42,980 bases of DNA, from assembly GCF_030698145.1 (NCBI RefSeq), contig NZ_JAUYNW010000146.1:1-42980 (forward strand), written 5' to 3'. Position 1 is the first letter of the stretch. Every line of letters begins with the position of its first letter. Made by a program: the position numbers and the translations under genes. Of this stretch, positions 28,711-37,228 are shown in pieces. A model generated the notes under the pieces. That model worked only from the letters and a program-made list of their open reading frames with translations, had not been told where the DNA came from and made no database searches. This stretch comes from Phenylobacterium sp. (GTDB lineage Bacteria > Pseudomonadota > Alphaproteobacteria > Caulobacterales > Caulobacteraceae).

Positions 28711-28726
28711 CGAGCGCTGGCGCTCG
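28711..28726 (-). repeat. Second short inverted repeat next to the rpsB stop
   Basis: CGAGCGC TG GCGCTCG is a perfect inverted repeat; with a realistic 4-nt loop it leaves a 6-bp stem. It begins 7 bp beyond the rpsB stop and precedes the larger hairpin at 28664-28688. No U run follows, so alone it is not a terminator. Confidence 0.35.
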
Positions 28727-28732
28727 ACCGGC

Positions 28733-29617
28733 CTATTCCTGCGTCGCGGTCGGGTCAGCCGCCGGGGCTTCCGCCGCGGTGGTCTCCGGTTCCGGCGCCG
28801 GGGCCTCGGCCATGGTCAGTTCCGGTTGCGGTTCCGCGGCAGGCGCCGGGGCCGGAGTCAGCTCTCGAGCCAGGGTCGGCTCGATCGGGGCCACCGAGGC
28901 GCCCAGGTCGACGCCGGCGGCCGATTGGCCGGCGGCCAGACCGTCGAGCACCGAGTCGGCGAGCAGGTCGCAATAGAGCTGGATGGCGCGCGCGGCGTCA
29001 TCGTTGCCCGGGATCGGATAGGTGATGCCGTCCGGATTGCAGTTGGTGTCCAGGATGGCGATGACCGGGATGTTCAGCTTGCGGGCTTCCTGGATCGCGA
29101 TCGCTTCCTTGTTGGTGTCGATCACGAACATCAGGTCGGGAATGCCGCCCATGTCCTTGATGCCGCCCAGCGACAGCTCCAGCTTGTCCCGCTCGCGGGT
29201 CATCTGCAGCAGTTCCTTCTTGGAGCGGCCGACGCTGCCGTCGCCTTCCAGCAGGCCTTCCAGCTCGCGCAGGCGGGCGATCGAACCCGAGACGGTGCGC
29301 CAGTTGGTGAGCGTGCCGCCCAGCCAACGGTGGTTCACATAGTACTGGGCCGAGCGCTTGGCGGCGACGGCAACGGGCTCGGAGGCCTGGCGCTTGGTGC
29401 CGACGAACAGCACGCGACCGCCGGAGGCGGCGACTTCGCGCACCTTCACCAGGGCCTGGTGCAGCAGCGGGATCGACTGCGAGAGATCGATGATGTGGAT
29501 GTTCGACCGCGAACCGAAGATGTAGCGGTCCATCTTCGGGTTCCAGCGGTGGGTCTGGTGACCGAAGTGCGCGCCAGCTTCCAGGAGCTGACGCATGGAG
29601 AATTCAGGAAGCGCCAT
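28733..29617 (-). CDS. rpsB: 30S ribosomal protein S2 with C-terminal extension
   Basis: A 294-residue S2 protein. The core, about residues 1-230, has [31 protein letters not shown] and [12 protein letters not shown]. The last 64 or so residues are a low-complexity tail rich in Ala, Pro, Glu and Thr, absent from E. coli S2. S2 binds late to the 30S subunit and is needed with S1 for initiation. It heads the rpsB-tsf transcript and has a 230-bp leader region upstream. Confidence 0.96.
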   Translation of the reverse strand: MALPEFSMRQLLEAGAHFGHQTHRWNPKMDRYIFGSRSNIHIIDLSQSIPLLHQALVKVREVAASGGRVLFVGTKRQASEPVAVAAKRSAQYYVNHRWLGGTLTNWRTVSGSIARLRELEGLLEGDGSVGRSKKELLQMTRERDKLELSLGGIKDMGGIPDLMFVIDTNKEAIAIQEARKLNIPVIAILDTNCNPDGITYPIPGNDDAARAIQLYCDLLADSVLDGLAAGQSAAGVDLGASVAPIEPTLARELTPAPAPAAEPQPELTMAEAPAPEPETTAAEAPAADPTATQE

Positions 29618-29849
29618 ACGCTTTTAAGTCCTTTTTCCGGTTAACCGCCGCAGGCAAACCCCCCGAGTTGGGGACCGGAATGGATATGGCGGGATGTCTC
29701 CCCGTCATCGCCAAACACCTGCGTGTGGAATGAGGCGGGGATGTAGGGACAAAGCGCAGGAAAAGCAAGCCTCTCCGGGTTCGCAGCGGTCACAAGCCCT
29801 TGCAAGCTTGGCTGTTGATGTGCACTCTTAGGTGGATTTGGAGTGCGAC
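29618..29849. promoter_or_regulatory. rpsB leader and divergent promoter region
   Basis: About 230 bp without a gene between rpsB (minus) and a small plus-strand gene. On the minus strand, TTGCTT-N17-TACATC at about 29771-29743 is a weak promoter candidate. Downstream of it, CGCAGG near 29720 can pair with CCTGCG near 29650, and smaller stems such as CCCC-AACT-CGGGG lie between. The structured leader could serve autoregulation by S2, but this is inference. A GGAG ribosome binding site for the plus-strand gene is at the other end. Confidence 0.35.
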
Positions 29850-30155
29850 ATGAAACCCATTGTAGTGTTCGGTCTGGGCCTGACGGTCCTCGCCGCCGGC
29901 GGCTTCGGATCCTCGGGCGGAACCATGAAGGATAAGCCCGGAACCTGGGGCGCCTATCGGGCGCCGGCCGCGCCACGGCTGGGCGCGCCGCCCGCGGCCG
30001 CGCCGAACCCCTATTCTCCTCGACCCGTCGCGCCGGCCGCCGCGCCGTTCCGGCCTTATCAGGGGACCTCGACCTATTCCAACCGGGGCGGCGTCAACGC
30101 CTATCCCAGCGCGCCCAAGCCCAAGGGCTATATCAGTCCGTACGGCAAGCCTTGA
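29850..30155 (+). CDS. Small exported Ala/Pro-rich protein of unknown function
   Basis: The 101-residue product starts MKPIVVFGLGLTVLAAGGFG, a basic start and hydrophobic stretch that looks like a signal peptide. The rest is Pro, Ala, Gly and Tyr rich (A-P-R-L-G-A-P-P-A-A-A-P-N-P-Y) with no cysteine, so it is not a lipoprotein. It is probably an unstructured periplasmic or surface protein. A GGAG sequence 7 nt before ATG 29850 supports this start. I do not recognise a family. It stands alone on the plus strand, divergent from rpsB and convergent with a VOC gene. Composition makes a spurious frame possible, but the signal peptide and ribosome binding site argue for a gene. Confidence 0.6.
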   Translation: MKPIVVFGLGLTVLAAGGFGSSGGTMKDKPGTWGAYRAPAAPRLGAPPAAAPNPYSPRPVAPAAAPFRPYQGTSTYSNRGGVNAYPSAPKPKGYISPYGKP

Positions 30156-30168
30156 ACCCAACGCCCGC

Positions 30169-30537
30169 CTATTGGTGGACCGCCTCCAGGCGGTGGCCGT
30201 CAGGATCGGTCACGAAGGCCGCGTAGTAGCTCGGCCCATAGGCCGGCCGGAGCCCAGGTCCACCGCGGTCGGTTCCCCCGGCGGCCAGGGCCGCGGCGTG
30301 GAACGCGTCGACCGAGGCCCGGTCCGGCGCGTCGAAGGCCAGATGGAATCCAGGCCCGGGCGGACGGGCGTCGGCATGTGGGAACAGGTTGAGCTTCTCG
30401 CCCTCCCCCGGCCGGCCATAGCCCAAGCCCTTGGGATCGTCCCACAGCCGGATCCAGCCGAACGGACGCAGGACCTCGTCATAGAAGGCTCCGGCGCGGA
30501 CCAGGTCCTTAACCCCGAAAGACAGGTGGCCCAGCAC
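30169..30537 (-). CDS. VOC (glyoxalase-like) family protein
   Basis: A 122-residue single-domain protein starting MLGHLSFGVKDLVRAGAFYD from a GTG. The family pattern is clear: H4 in the first strand, F-Y-D-E-V-L-R-P-F-G-W, F-H-L-A-F-D-A-P in the middle, and Y-Y-A-A-F-V-T-D-P-D-G-H-R-L-E-A-V at the end with the terminal glutamate. It resembles the glyoxalase/bleomycin-resistance-like proteins common in proteobacteria; the substrate is unknown. It follows dnaE by 4 nt on the same strand and is likely co-transcribed with it, though no functional link is known. Confidence 0.85.
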   Translation of the reverse strand: MLGHLSFGVKDLVRAGAFYDEVLRPFGWIRLWDDPKGLGYGRPGEGEKLNLFPHADARPPGPGFHLAFDAPDRASVDAFHAAALAAGGTDRGGPGLRPAYGPSYYAAFVTDPDGHRLEAVHQ

Positions 30538-30541
30538 GGGC

Positions 30542-33500
30542 CTAGAGGTCCTCGACGAAGACCACGCCGGGCGAGGTCTTCAGCGCTCCGCGCACGGCCC
30601 CATCCAGGGTGAAGCGTCCGGGCAACTTCACCTCCACCTCGCGGCCCCCTTCGACCGCGGCCACCAGGATGATCTCGCCGCCCCGAGGATTGACCACGCC
30701 CTCCAGGCGCCGCTTCAGCGCCTCGATCTCCGCGCTGCGGGGGGCCAGGTGCACGCGAAGGCCGGCGACGGCGTTCTCCACGGCCTTGTCCACCGGCTCG
30801 GCGTCGTCGCCGAAGAACCGCACCTCGCCGTCCTTGGCCTTGGCGCGGACCTTGATCGCCACGGCCTTGCCGGGTTCCAGCAGGTCGCGGCACTTGCGCA
30901 GGGCTTCGGGCGGGAACAGCACCTCGTACTCGCCGGTCGGGTCCGACAGGGTCACGAAGGCGAACTTCTCGCCTGACGACTGCGAGGCGCGCTCCTGCTT
31001 GCGGCGCACCACGCCGGCCATGCGGAAGGCTTCGGCCCCAGCCTCGGCCTTGGGGATCACGTCGGCCAGCAGGTCCGTGCGCCGCCGGCGCAGGGCCTCG
31101 ACCATGTCGTCAAGCGGGTGACCAGAGAGGTAGAAGCCGACCGCCGCCAGTTCCTCGTCCAGGCGCTGGACCGGCGTCCACTGCTCCATCTTGGGCAAGC
31201 GCGGCCGCTGGGCCTCGACCTGGTCGCCGCCGAACAGCGAGGCCTGCGAGGACGCCCGGTCGGCGGCCATGCTCTGGCCATGGCCGGACAGGACGTCGGC
31301 GGCGGCCAGGATCTGGGCGCGGTTGGGATGCAGGCTGTCGAAGGCGCCGGCCCGCGCCATGGTCTCGAAGGCGCGCTTGTTGACCTGCTTGGGATCGACC
31401 CGCTCGGCGAAGTCGAACAGGTCGCGGAACGGCCCGCCTTCCCGACGCACGGCCACCACATGCTCCATGGCCTGCAGACCCAGATTGCGGATTCCGCCCA
31501 GGGCATAGAGCACCTCGCCGTTCTCCACCTCGAAGTCGGCGCCCGAGCGGTTCACGTCGGGGGCGTGCATCTTCACCCCGAAGCGCTTGGCGTCCTGGTA
31601 GAAGACCGCCAGCTTTTCGGTGTTGGAGATATCGAGGCTCATGGAGGCGGCGAAGAACTCCGCCGGCGTGTTGGCCTTCAGCCAGGCGGTCTGATAGCCG
31701 ATCAGGGCGTAGGGTGCGGCGTGCGACTTGTTGAAGCCGTAGCCCGAGAACTTGGCCATCAGCTCGAACAGAGTCTCGGCCAGGTCCTTGGGCACGCCGC
31801 GCTCGGCGGCGCCGGTGGCGAAACGGACCCGCTGCTGGTCCATCTCCTCCTTCTTCTTCTTGCCCATCGCGCGCCGCAGGAGATCGGCCTCGCCCAGGCT
31901 GTAGCCCGCCATGATGCGGGCGATGTTCATCACCTGCTCCTGGTAGACGATCACCCCGTAGGTGTCGGTAAGCACCGGCTCCAGCAGGGGGTGATAGACG
32001 TTCAGCGGCTTGCGGCCGGCCTTGCAGTCCACATAGGCCGGGATCGAATCCATCGGGCCGGGCCGATAGAGCGAGATCAGCGCCGTGACCTCTTCCAGCG
32101 AATTGGGCCGGAGCTGGCGCAGGGTGTCGCGCATGCCCTGGCCTTCCAACTGGAACACCCCGACCGTCTGGCCCGAGGCCATCAGCTCGTAGGACTTGGC
32201 GTCGTCCAGCGGCAGTTGCTCGAGGGGGAAGTCCGCGCCGCGCTTGGCCAGGTGCTTCATGGCCCGGTCGATCACGGTCAGCGTCTTCAGGCCCAGGAAG
32301 TCGAACTTCACCAGGCCCGCGCTCTCGACCCACTTCATGTTGAACTGGGTGGCGGGGAACTCCGACCTCGGATCGCGGTAGAGCGGGGACAGCTCGGTCA
32401 GCGGGCGGTCGGCGATCACCACGCCGGCGGCGTGGGTCGAGGCGTTGCGGTAGAGGCCTTCGAGCTGCAGGGCCACATCGAGAAGCTGGGCGACGGCCTC
32501 GTCGTCCTCCTTGGCCTGCTGCAGGCGCGGCTCGATCTCGATGGCCTTGGCGAGCGTCACCGGATTGGCGGGGTTGGCCGGCACCATCTTGGCCAGCCGG
32601 TCCACCTGGCCAAGCGGAAGCTGCAGCACCCGGCCGACATCGCGCAGCACGGCGCGGGCCTGCAGGGTGCCGAAGGTGATGATCTGGGCGACCCGGTCGC
32701 GGCCATAGTGCTGCTGCACATAGCCGATCACCTCTTCGCGCCGCTCCTGGCAGAAGTCGATGTCGAAGTCGGGCATGGAGACCCGCTCGGGGTTCAGGAA
32801 CCGTTCGAAGATCAGCCCGTAGCGGATCGGGTCCAGGCCGGTGATCAGCAACGACCAGGCCACCAGCGAACCGGCGCCGGACCCCCGCCCCGGCCCCACG
32901 GGAATGCCCTGGGCCACGGCCCATTTCATGAAGTCCGAGACGATCAGGAAGTAGCCCGAGAAGCCCATGGACTGGATGACGCCGATCTCGCGCTCCAGCC
33001 GCTGCCAGTAGACGTCCTCGTCCTGCGACAGCTTGTGGCCGACCAGGCGTTTGCGCAGCCCCTCGCGGGCCTGTTCGGCCAGTTCCTCGGCCTCGGTGCG
33101 CCCGCCCACCGTGGGGAACCGCGGCAGGATCGGGTCGCGCTTCTTGACCATGAAGGCGCAGCGCCGGGCGATGTCGAGGGTGTTGTCGCAAGCCTCCGGC
33201 AGGTCGGCGAACAGGGCCCGCATGGTCTCGACGGTCTTGAAATAGTGCTCGGGCGTGACCCGCCTGCGTTCTTCCTGGCTGATGAAGGCGCCGTCGGCGA
33301 TGCACAGCAGCGCCTCGTGGGCGGCGTACATCTCCTGCTTGGCGAAATAGACGTCGTTGGTGGCGACCAGCGGCACGTCGTTTTCATAGGCGAAGGCCAC
33401 CAGTTCGGGCTCCGCCGCGGCCTGAGCCGCCATGCCGTGACGCTGGAGCTCCACATAGAACCGGTCGCCGAAGACCCTCGCCATCTCGGCGAGGGCCGCC

Positions 33501-33979
33501 TTGCCCTCGGGGGCCTTGCCCTGGGCGAACAGCGGATCGACCGGACCGTCGACGCCGCCCGAGAGCAGGATCAGGCCCTCCGCGTGGCGCGCGACCATCT
33601 CCCAGGACACCGAGACGTCCTCGGTCCCGTCGGCCTGCAAATAGGCGGCTGAGGACAGCTCGCTGAGATTGAGATAGCCCCGCTCGCTCTGGGCGAGCAG
33701 CAGGATGGTGGGGACCTTCGACCAGCGGTCGGTCTGGCCGCCGCCGATCCCGGTCACCGGCAGGGTGCAGCCGACGATCGGCTGGACGCCCGTCTCCTTG
33801 GTGATGACGGAGAACTCCAGCGCCCCGAACAGGTTGGCCCGGTCGGTCAGGGCCACGGCCGGCATCTCGGCCTTGGCGGCGAGCTCGCCGATCTTCTCGG
33901 CCTTGATCGCGCCTTCCAGCAACGAATAGGCCGAGCGGACCCGCAGGTGGACGAAGCCCTCGTTCACCGCGTCGCTCAC
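30542..33979 (-). CDS. dnaE: DNA polymerase III alpha subunit
   Basis: The replicative polymerase, 1145 residues from the GTG at 33979, which has a GGAGG 7 nt upstream and follows sidA by 17 nt. The N-terminal PHP domain has [15 protein letters not shown]: the metal-binding histidines of active PHP domains are replaced by R13 and R15, so no intrinsic proofreading is expected. [10 protein letters not shown] and the catalytic aspartates in M-P-D-F-D-I-D-F (about 401-403) follow. Near 911, Q-A-S-L-F is a probable clamp-binding motif, followed by an OB-type C-terminus. It is DnaE1, not the error-prone ImuC/DnaE2, judging by gene context and full length. A start at 34024 is possible but would overlap sidA. 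Confidence 0.96.
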   Translation of the reverse strand: MSDAVNEGFVHLRVRSAYSLLEGAIKAEKIGELAAKAEMPAVALTDRANLFGALEFSVITKETGVQPIVGCTLPVTGIGGGQTDRWSKVPTILLLAQSERGYLNLSELSSAAYLQADGTEDVSVSWEMVARHAEGLILLSGGVDGPVDPLFAQGKAPEGKAALAEMARVFGDRFYVELQRHGMAAQAAAEPELVAFAYENDVPLVATNDVYFAKQEMYAAHEALLCIADGAFISQEERRRVTPEHYFKTVETMRALFADLPEACDNTLDIARRCAFMVKKRDPILPRFPTVGGRTEAEELAEQAREGLRKRLVGHKLSQDEDVYWQRLEREIGVIQSMGFSGYFLIVSDFMKWAVAQGIPVGPGRGSGAGSLVAWSLLITGLDPIRYGLIFERFLNPERVSMPDFDIDFCQERREEVIGYVQQHYGRDRVAQIITFGTLQARAVLRDVGRVLQLPLGQVDRLAKMVPANPANPVTLAKAIEIEPRLQQAKEDDEAVAQLLDVALQLEGLYRNASTHAAGVVIADRPLTELSPLYRDPRSEFPATQFNMKWVESAGLVKFDFLGLKTLTVIDRAMKHLAKRGADFPLEQLPLDDAKSYELMASGQTVGVFQLEGQGMRDTLRQLRPNSLEEVTALISLYRPGPMDSIPAYVDCKAGRKPLNVYHPLLEPVLTDTYGVIVYQEQVMNIARIMAGYSLGEADLLRRAMGKKKKEEMDQQRVRFATGAAERGVPKDLAETLFELMAKFSGYGFNKSHAAPYALIGYQTAWLKANTPAEFFAASMSLDISNTEKLAVFYQDAKRFGVKMHAPDVNRSGADFEVENGEVLYALGGIRNLGLQAMEHVVAVRREGGPFRDLFDFAERVDPKQVNKRAFETMARAGAFDSLHPNRAQILAAADVLSGHGQSMAADRASSQASLFGGDQVEAQRPRLPKMEQWTPVQRLDEELAAVGFYLSGHPLDDMVEALRRRRTDLLADVIPKAEAGAEAFRMAGVVRRKQERASQSSGEKFAFVTLSDPTGEYEVLFPPEALRKCRDLLEPGKAVAIKVRAKAKDGEVRFFGDDAEPVDKAVENAVAGLRVHLAPRSAEIEALKRRLEGVVNPRGGEIILVAAVEGGREVEVKLPGRFTLDGAVRGALKTSPGVVFVEDL

Positions 33980-33996
33980 CCAGAAACCTCCGTCTG

Positions 33997-34086
33997 CTAG
34001 GCCGCCAGTTGGGCCACGGCGCACATCATCCAGACAAACCCCGCCACCGACACAAAGGCCAGTGATTCCCGAGCCAAACGAACCAT
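33997..34086 (-). CDS. sidA: SidA-like SOS-induced cell division inhibitor (29 residues)
   Basis: A 29-codon frame on the minus strand starting [20 protein letters not shown] and ending with TAG at 33997. It has a basic start and one transmembrane helix (about residues 8-27). In Caulobacter crescentus, SidA is a 29-residue inner-membrane peptide made under LexA control that stops division by acting on FtsW and FtsN. Length, topology and LexA control all match. The frame has an AGGGG ribosome binding site 8 nt before the ATG, a LexA operator 22 bp upstream and a sigma-70-like promoter over that operator. dnaE starts 17 nt after its stop, so the two may share a transcript. The identification rests on context and recalled properties, not on an alignment. 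Confidence 0.85.
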   Translation of the reverse strand: MVRLARESLAFVSVAGFVWMMCAVAQLAA

Positions 34087-34108
34087 GTGCGACGCCCCTG
34101 CTGTGGAT

Positions 34109-34123
34109 GTTCTGTGAATGTTC
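34109..34123. promoter_or_regulatory. LexA operator (SOS box) of sidA
   Basis: GTTCTGTGAATGTTC is a perfect GTTC-N7-GTTC alphaproteobacterial SOS box, 22 bp upstream of the sidA ATG and touching the predicted -10 element. LexA bound here would block initiation. Confidence 0.9.
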
Positions 34124-34151
34124 TTATTCTTGCTTTGTTCTCATCCGTCAA
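34123..34151 (-). promoter_or_regulatory. Promoter of sidA(-dnaE)
   Basis: On the minus strand TTGACG (34151-34146) is separated by exactly 17 bp from AATAAG (34128-34123), a 4/6 match to the -10 consensus. The SOS box begins at the downstream edge of the -10. Transcription would run into sidA and then dnaE. Confidence 0.65.
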
Positions 34152-34188
34152 GAGCCTAAGTTGGATGGGGCTCTACCCCCACTTCCGT

Positions 34189-34870
<682 letters not shown>

Positions 34871-34878
<8 letters not shown>

Positions 34879-36163
34879 AGCGAAGCGCCTCCACCGGATC
34901 GAGACGCGACGCCCGCCAAGCCGGCGGCAAGGTGGCCAGGAACGACATGGCCAGGGCCCAGAAGGTGATCACGCCGACCTCCCGCCAGTCGATCTTGGCC
35001 GGGATGCGGCTGAGGAAATAGATGTCGGAGGAGAACACCTGGGCGCCGGTGATCCATTCCACGGCCTGTTGGATCTCGCCGATGAAGATGCAGAACAGCG
35101 AGCCGATCAGCAGGCCGGCCAGGGTGCCCAGCACGCCCACGGCCGCGCCGGCCATGAAGAAGATGCGCAGGATCGACCCCTGCCCCGCCCCCATGGTGCG
35201 CAGGATGGCGATGTCGCGGCCCTTGTTCTTCACCAGCATGACCAGGCCCGAGATGATGTTCATGGCCGCGATGGCCACCAGCATCATCAGGATCAGCCGC
35301 ATGACATTGCGTTCGACCTTGAGCGCCCCCCAATAGGAAGCGTTCTTCTCGGTCCAGTCGGTCAGCAGGGCCGCGGGTCCAGCCGCCTTGGCCAGTGCGG
35401 GCTTCATGGCGACGGCTTCGTCGGGGTCCTGCAGCTTGATCTCGACATAGTCGAGACCGGTCTCGCGGCCGAAGAACAGCTGGGCCTGTTCCAGGGGCAT
35501 GTAGATGAAGGCCTGATCGTACTCGCTCATGCCCACGGTGAAGGTGCCCGCCACGGTGTAGGTCTTGCGCAGCGGCGTGCCGCCGAAGGCCGTCGCCCCG
35601 CCGGTGGGCGAGACCAGGCTGAGCGCGTCGCCCGGCTGCACGCCCAGGGTCTGGGCCAGACGGTCGCCGACCAGGATCAGGTCGCCGCCGTATTCACCCT
35701 CCCCGAAGCCCGCCATCGTGCCGCGGGTGATGTTCTCGGAGACGAGTTTGGTGGCCTTGAGGTCCCTGGCCGTGATGCCGCGCACGATGGCGCCGCTGAT
35801 CTGACCGTTGCCGAGGGCCATGGCCTGGGCCTCGACCACGGGGGTCACCTGGATCACGCCGGGCAGGTCGGCGATGCGGCGGACCATGGCGTCGCGGTCA
35901 GGCGAGTTCAGCACGCCGCCGGAAACGTAGAGGTGACCCGAGAAGCCGAGGATCCGCGAGAGCAGCTCGGTGCGGAACCCGTTCATCACGCTCATGACGA
36001 TGATCAGGACCGCCACGGCCAGCATGATGCCAACGAAGGAGATGATCGAGATCAGCGCCACCCCGCCCTGGCTGCGCTTGGCGCGCAGGTAGCGCGTCGC
36101 CACGGCGCGCTCCCACTGGCCGAAGGGCGGCGCGCGGCCGTTGGTGCTGGCGGTCATGCTCAT
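34871..36163 (-). CDS. lolC: Lipoprotein-releasing ABC transporter permease LolC/LolE
   Basis: A 430-residue permease with the FtsX/MacB layout. One transmembrane helix follows a short cytoplasmic start (about 33-60, [16 protein letters not shown]), then a large periplasmic MacB_PCD domain (about 65-265), then three C-terminal helices with [24 protein letters not shown]. That last stretch is the LolC/E coupling region. Only one permease gene is present next to lolD, so the transporter is probably a homodimeric permease (LolF-like) in place of LolC plus LolE. A second start two codons in is possible. Confidence 0.92.
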
Positions 36164-36455
36164 ATGTCGGAATCGCCCCGTCGAGCTCGTTCAACGGCCC
36201 TGTTAGCCATTGGTTCGCCAGCTAGGCAATGAATGCCACGAAAAGAAGGCCGCCCAGGGAGGTGGACGGCCTTCAGTTATCGGGGAAAACGCCACAGCAG
36301 TTCCGAAGAGCCGCTCTGTCTGTCACCAGGGATAGCGGGGATGGCCGCGCCCGAGGCCGGCCGAGGCGGCTCCAGGATCACCTTTGCGAAAATCGCTCAA
36401 AAACTGGGCGGAAGACGTAACAGTTACATGTCTTCGCCGCGCCCTTAGGCGCCGG
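36164..36455. other. Largest gene-free gap, lacking proS
   Basis: About 290 bp between the lolC/E start and the DUF1467 stop. It holds a terminator-like hairpin at 36245-36274 and no convincing gene. A 71-codon plus-strand frame (from 36233) is Arg/Gly/Ser-rich and lacks recognisable features. In related alphaproteobacteria prolyl-tRNA synthetase (proS) is commonly found at this junction; here no trace of it remains. Confidence 0.5.
36245..36274 (-). terminator. Rho-independent terminator (minus strand)
   Basis: GAAGGCCG (36245-36252) pairs with CGGCCTTC (36267-36274), an 8-bp stem with a 14-nt interior that can pair further. Read on the minus strand it is followed by TTTTCG (the + strand shows CGAAAA), a normal U tract. 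It would end transcription arriving from the DUF1467 side before lolC/E. Confidence 0.7.
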
Positions 36456-36719
36456 TCAGCTCCAGTGTCCCGGCATGCTGGGCAGGCTGACCAGTTGGAA
36501 CTTCAGCACCAGGAACAGCACCAGCCACAGCACCGCGGCGATCCAGGTGGTGGTGAAGAACTTCTTCTTGAGCTTTGGGTCGACCGGCGCGCCCGGATCG
36601 CCGCCATCGCCCTTGTCGATCCCGGCCTCGGCGTGGCTGACCGTGCCCAGCGGCAGGATGGCGAACAGCACCGTCCACCAGATGGTCAGGAAGATGGCGA
36701 TGCCGGTGGCGATGCCCAT
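36456..36719 (-). CDS. DUF1467 family small membrane protein
   Basis: An 87-residue protein starting MGIATGIAIFLTIWWTVLFA. One transmembrane helix near the start is followed by P-L-G-T-V-S-H-A-E-A-G, a charged middle with D-P-K-L-K-K-K-F-F-T-T-T-W and a second transmembrane helix (A-A-V-L-W-L-V-L-F-L-V-L). This two-helix hairpin is the DUF1467 pattern, found in alphaproteobacteria next to mce, as here. The function is unknown. Its ATG overlaps the mce stop by one base (TGATG), so translation is probably coupled. Confidence 0.8.
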   Translation of the reverse strand: MGIATGIAIFLTIWWTVLFAILPLGTVSHAEAGIDKGDGGDPGAPVDPKLKKKFFTTTWIAAVLWLVLFLVLKFQLVSLPSMPGHWS

Positions 36720-37141
36720 CAGTGCGCGCCCTTGGGGGTTTCCATCAGTTCGACCAGCACGCCACCCATGTTCTTGGGATGTACGAAGATCACCGGCACG
36801 CCGTGCGCCCCGATCCGCGGCTTGCCGTCGTTGAGCACCGTGGCGCCCTTGGCCTGCATGTCGTCGCGGGCGACGATGATGTCGGGCACCTCGAAACAGA
36901 CGTGGTGCTGCCCGCCCTTGGGATTCTTGGCCAGGAAGGCGTGGATCGGCGAGGTCTCGCCATAGGGCTCGATCAGCTCGATCTGGCTGTTGGGCAGGTC
37001 GACGAAACAGACATAGACCCCCTGCTCTTCCAGGATTTTGGTCTCGCTGACCTGGGTGGCGCCCAGCATGTCGCGGTACATGGCGACGGACTCGGCGATG
37101 GAGGGGGTCGCGACCCCGACGTGGTTCAGTCTTCCGATCAT
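36719..37141 (-). CDS. mce: Methylmalonyl-CoA epimerase
   Basis: A 140-residue VOC enzyme that converts (S)- to (R)-methylmalonyl-CoA, feeding propionate and odd-chain carbon into succinyl-CoA. It starts MIGRLNHVGVATPSIAESVA. Metal ligands are expected at H7, at a histidine in G-Q-H-H-V-C-F-E-V (about 78-80) and at E131 in G-V-L-V-E-L. P-K-N-M-G-G-V-L-V-E is a family mark. It lies between rnj and DUF1467, as in many alphaproteobacteria. Methylmalonyl-CoA mutase would be encoded elsewhere. Confidence 0.93.
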   Translation of the reverse strand: MIGRLNHVGVATPSIAESVAMYRDMLGATQVSETKILEEQGVYVCFVDLPNSQIELIEPYGETSPIHAFLAKNPKGGQHHVCFEVPDIIVARDDMQAKGATVLNDGKPRIGAHGVPVIFVHPKNMGGVLVELMETPKGAH

Positions 37142-37228
37142 GGCGTCCCTATAGACCTGTCAGCGGCGGGGCGCGAGATCACGTCACGTTACATGCCTAG
37201 CTCGTCGTCCGGGGGATGACCAGCGGGG

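Noticed and set aside
27650..29644. 664-codon plus-strand frame over tsf and rpsB
   Set aside because: Antisense to two certain genes; no recognisable features.
29618..29660. TTAA-containing stretches before rpsB as CtrA sites
   Set aside because: The two TTAA elements are 13 bp apart, not the 7 bp needed for a CtrA box.
31118..33652. 844-codon plus-strand frame over dnaE
   Set aside because: Antisense to dnaE; composition of a shadow frame.
34151..34188. GAGCC/GGCTC and GGGG/CCCC pairs after lolD
   Set aside because: Stems of 4-5 bp without a U tract; cannot be called a terminator.
36233..36448. 71-codon plus-strand frame in the lolC-DUF1467 gap
   Set aside because: Begins inside a terminator-like hairpin region, has no ribosome binding site or recognisable domain, and has Arg/Ser/Gly-rich composition.
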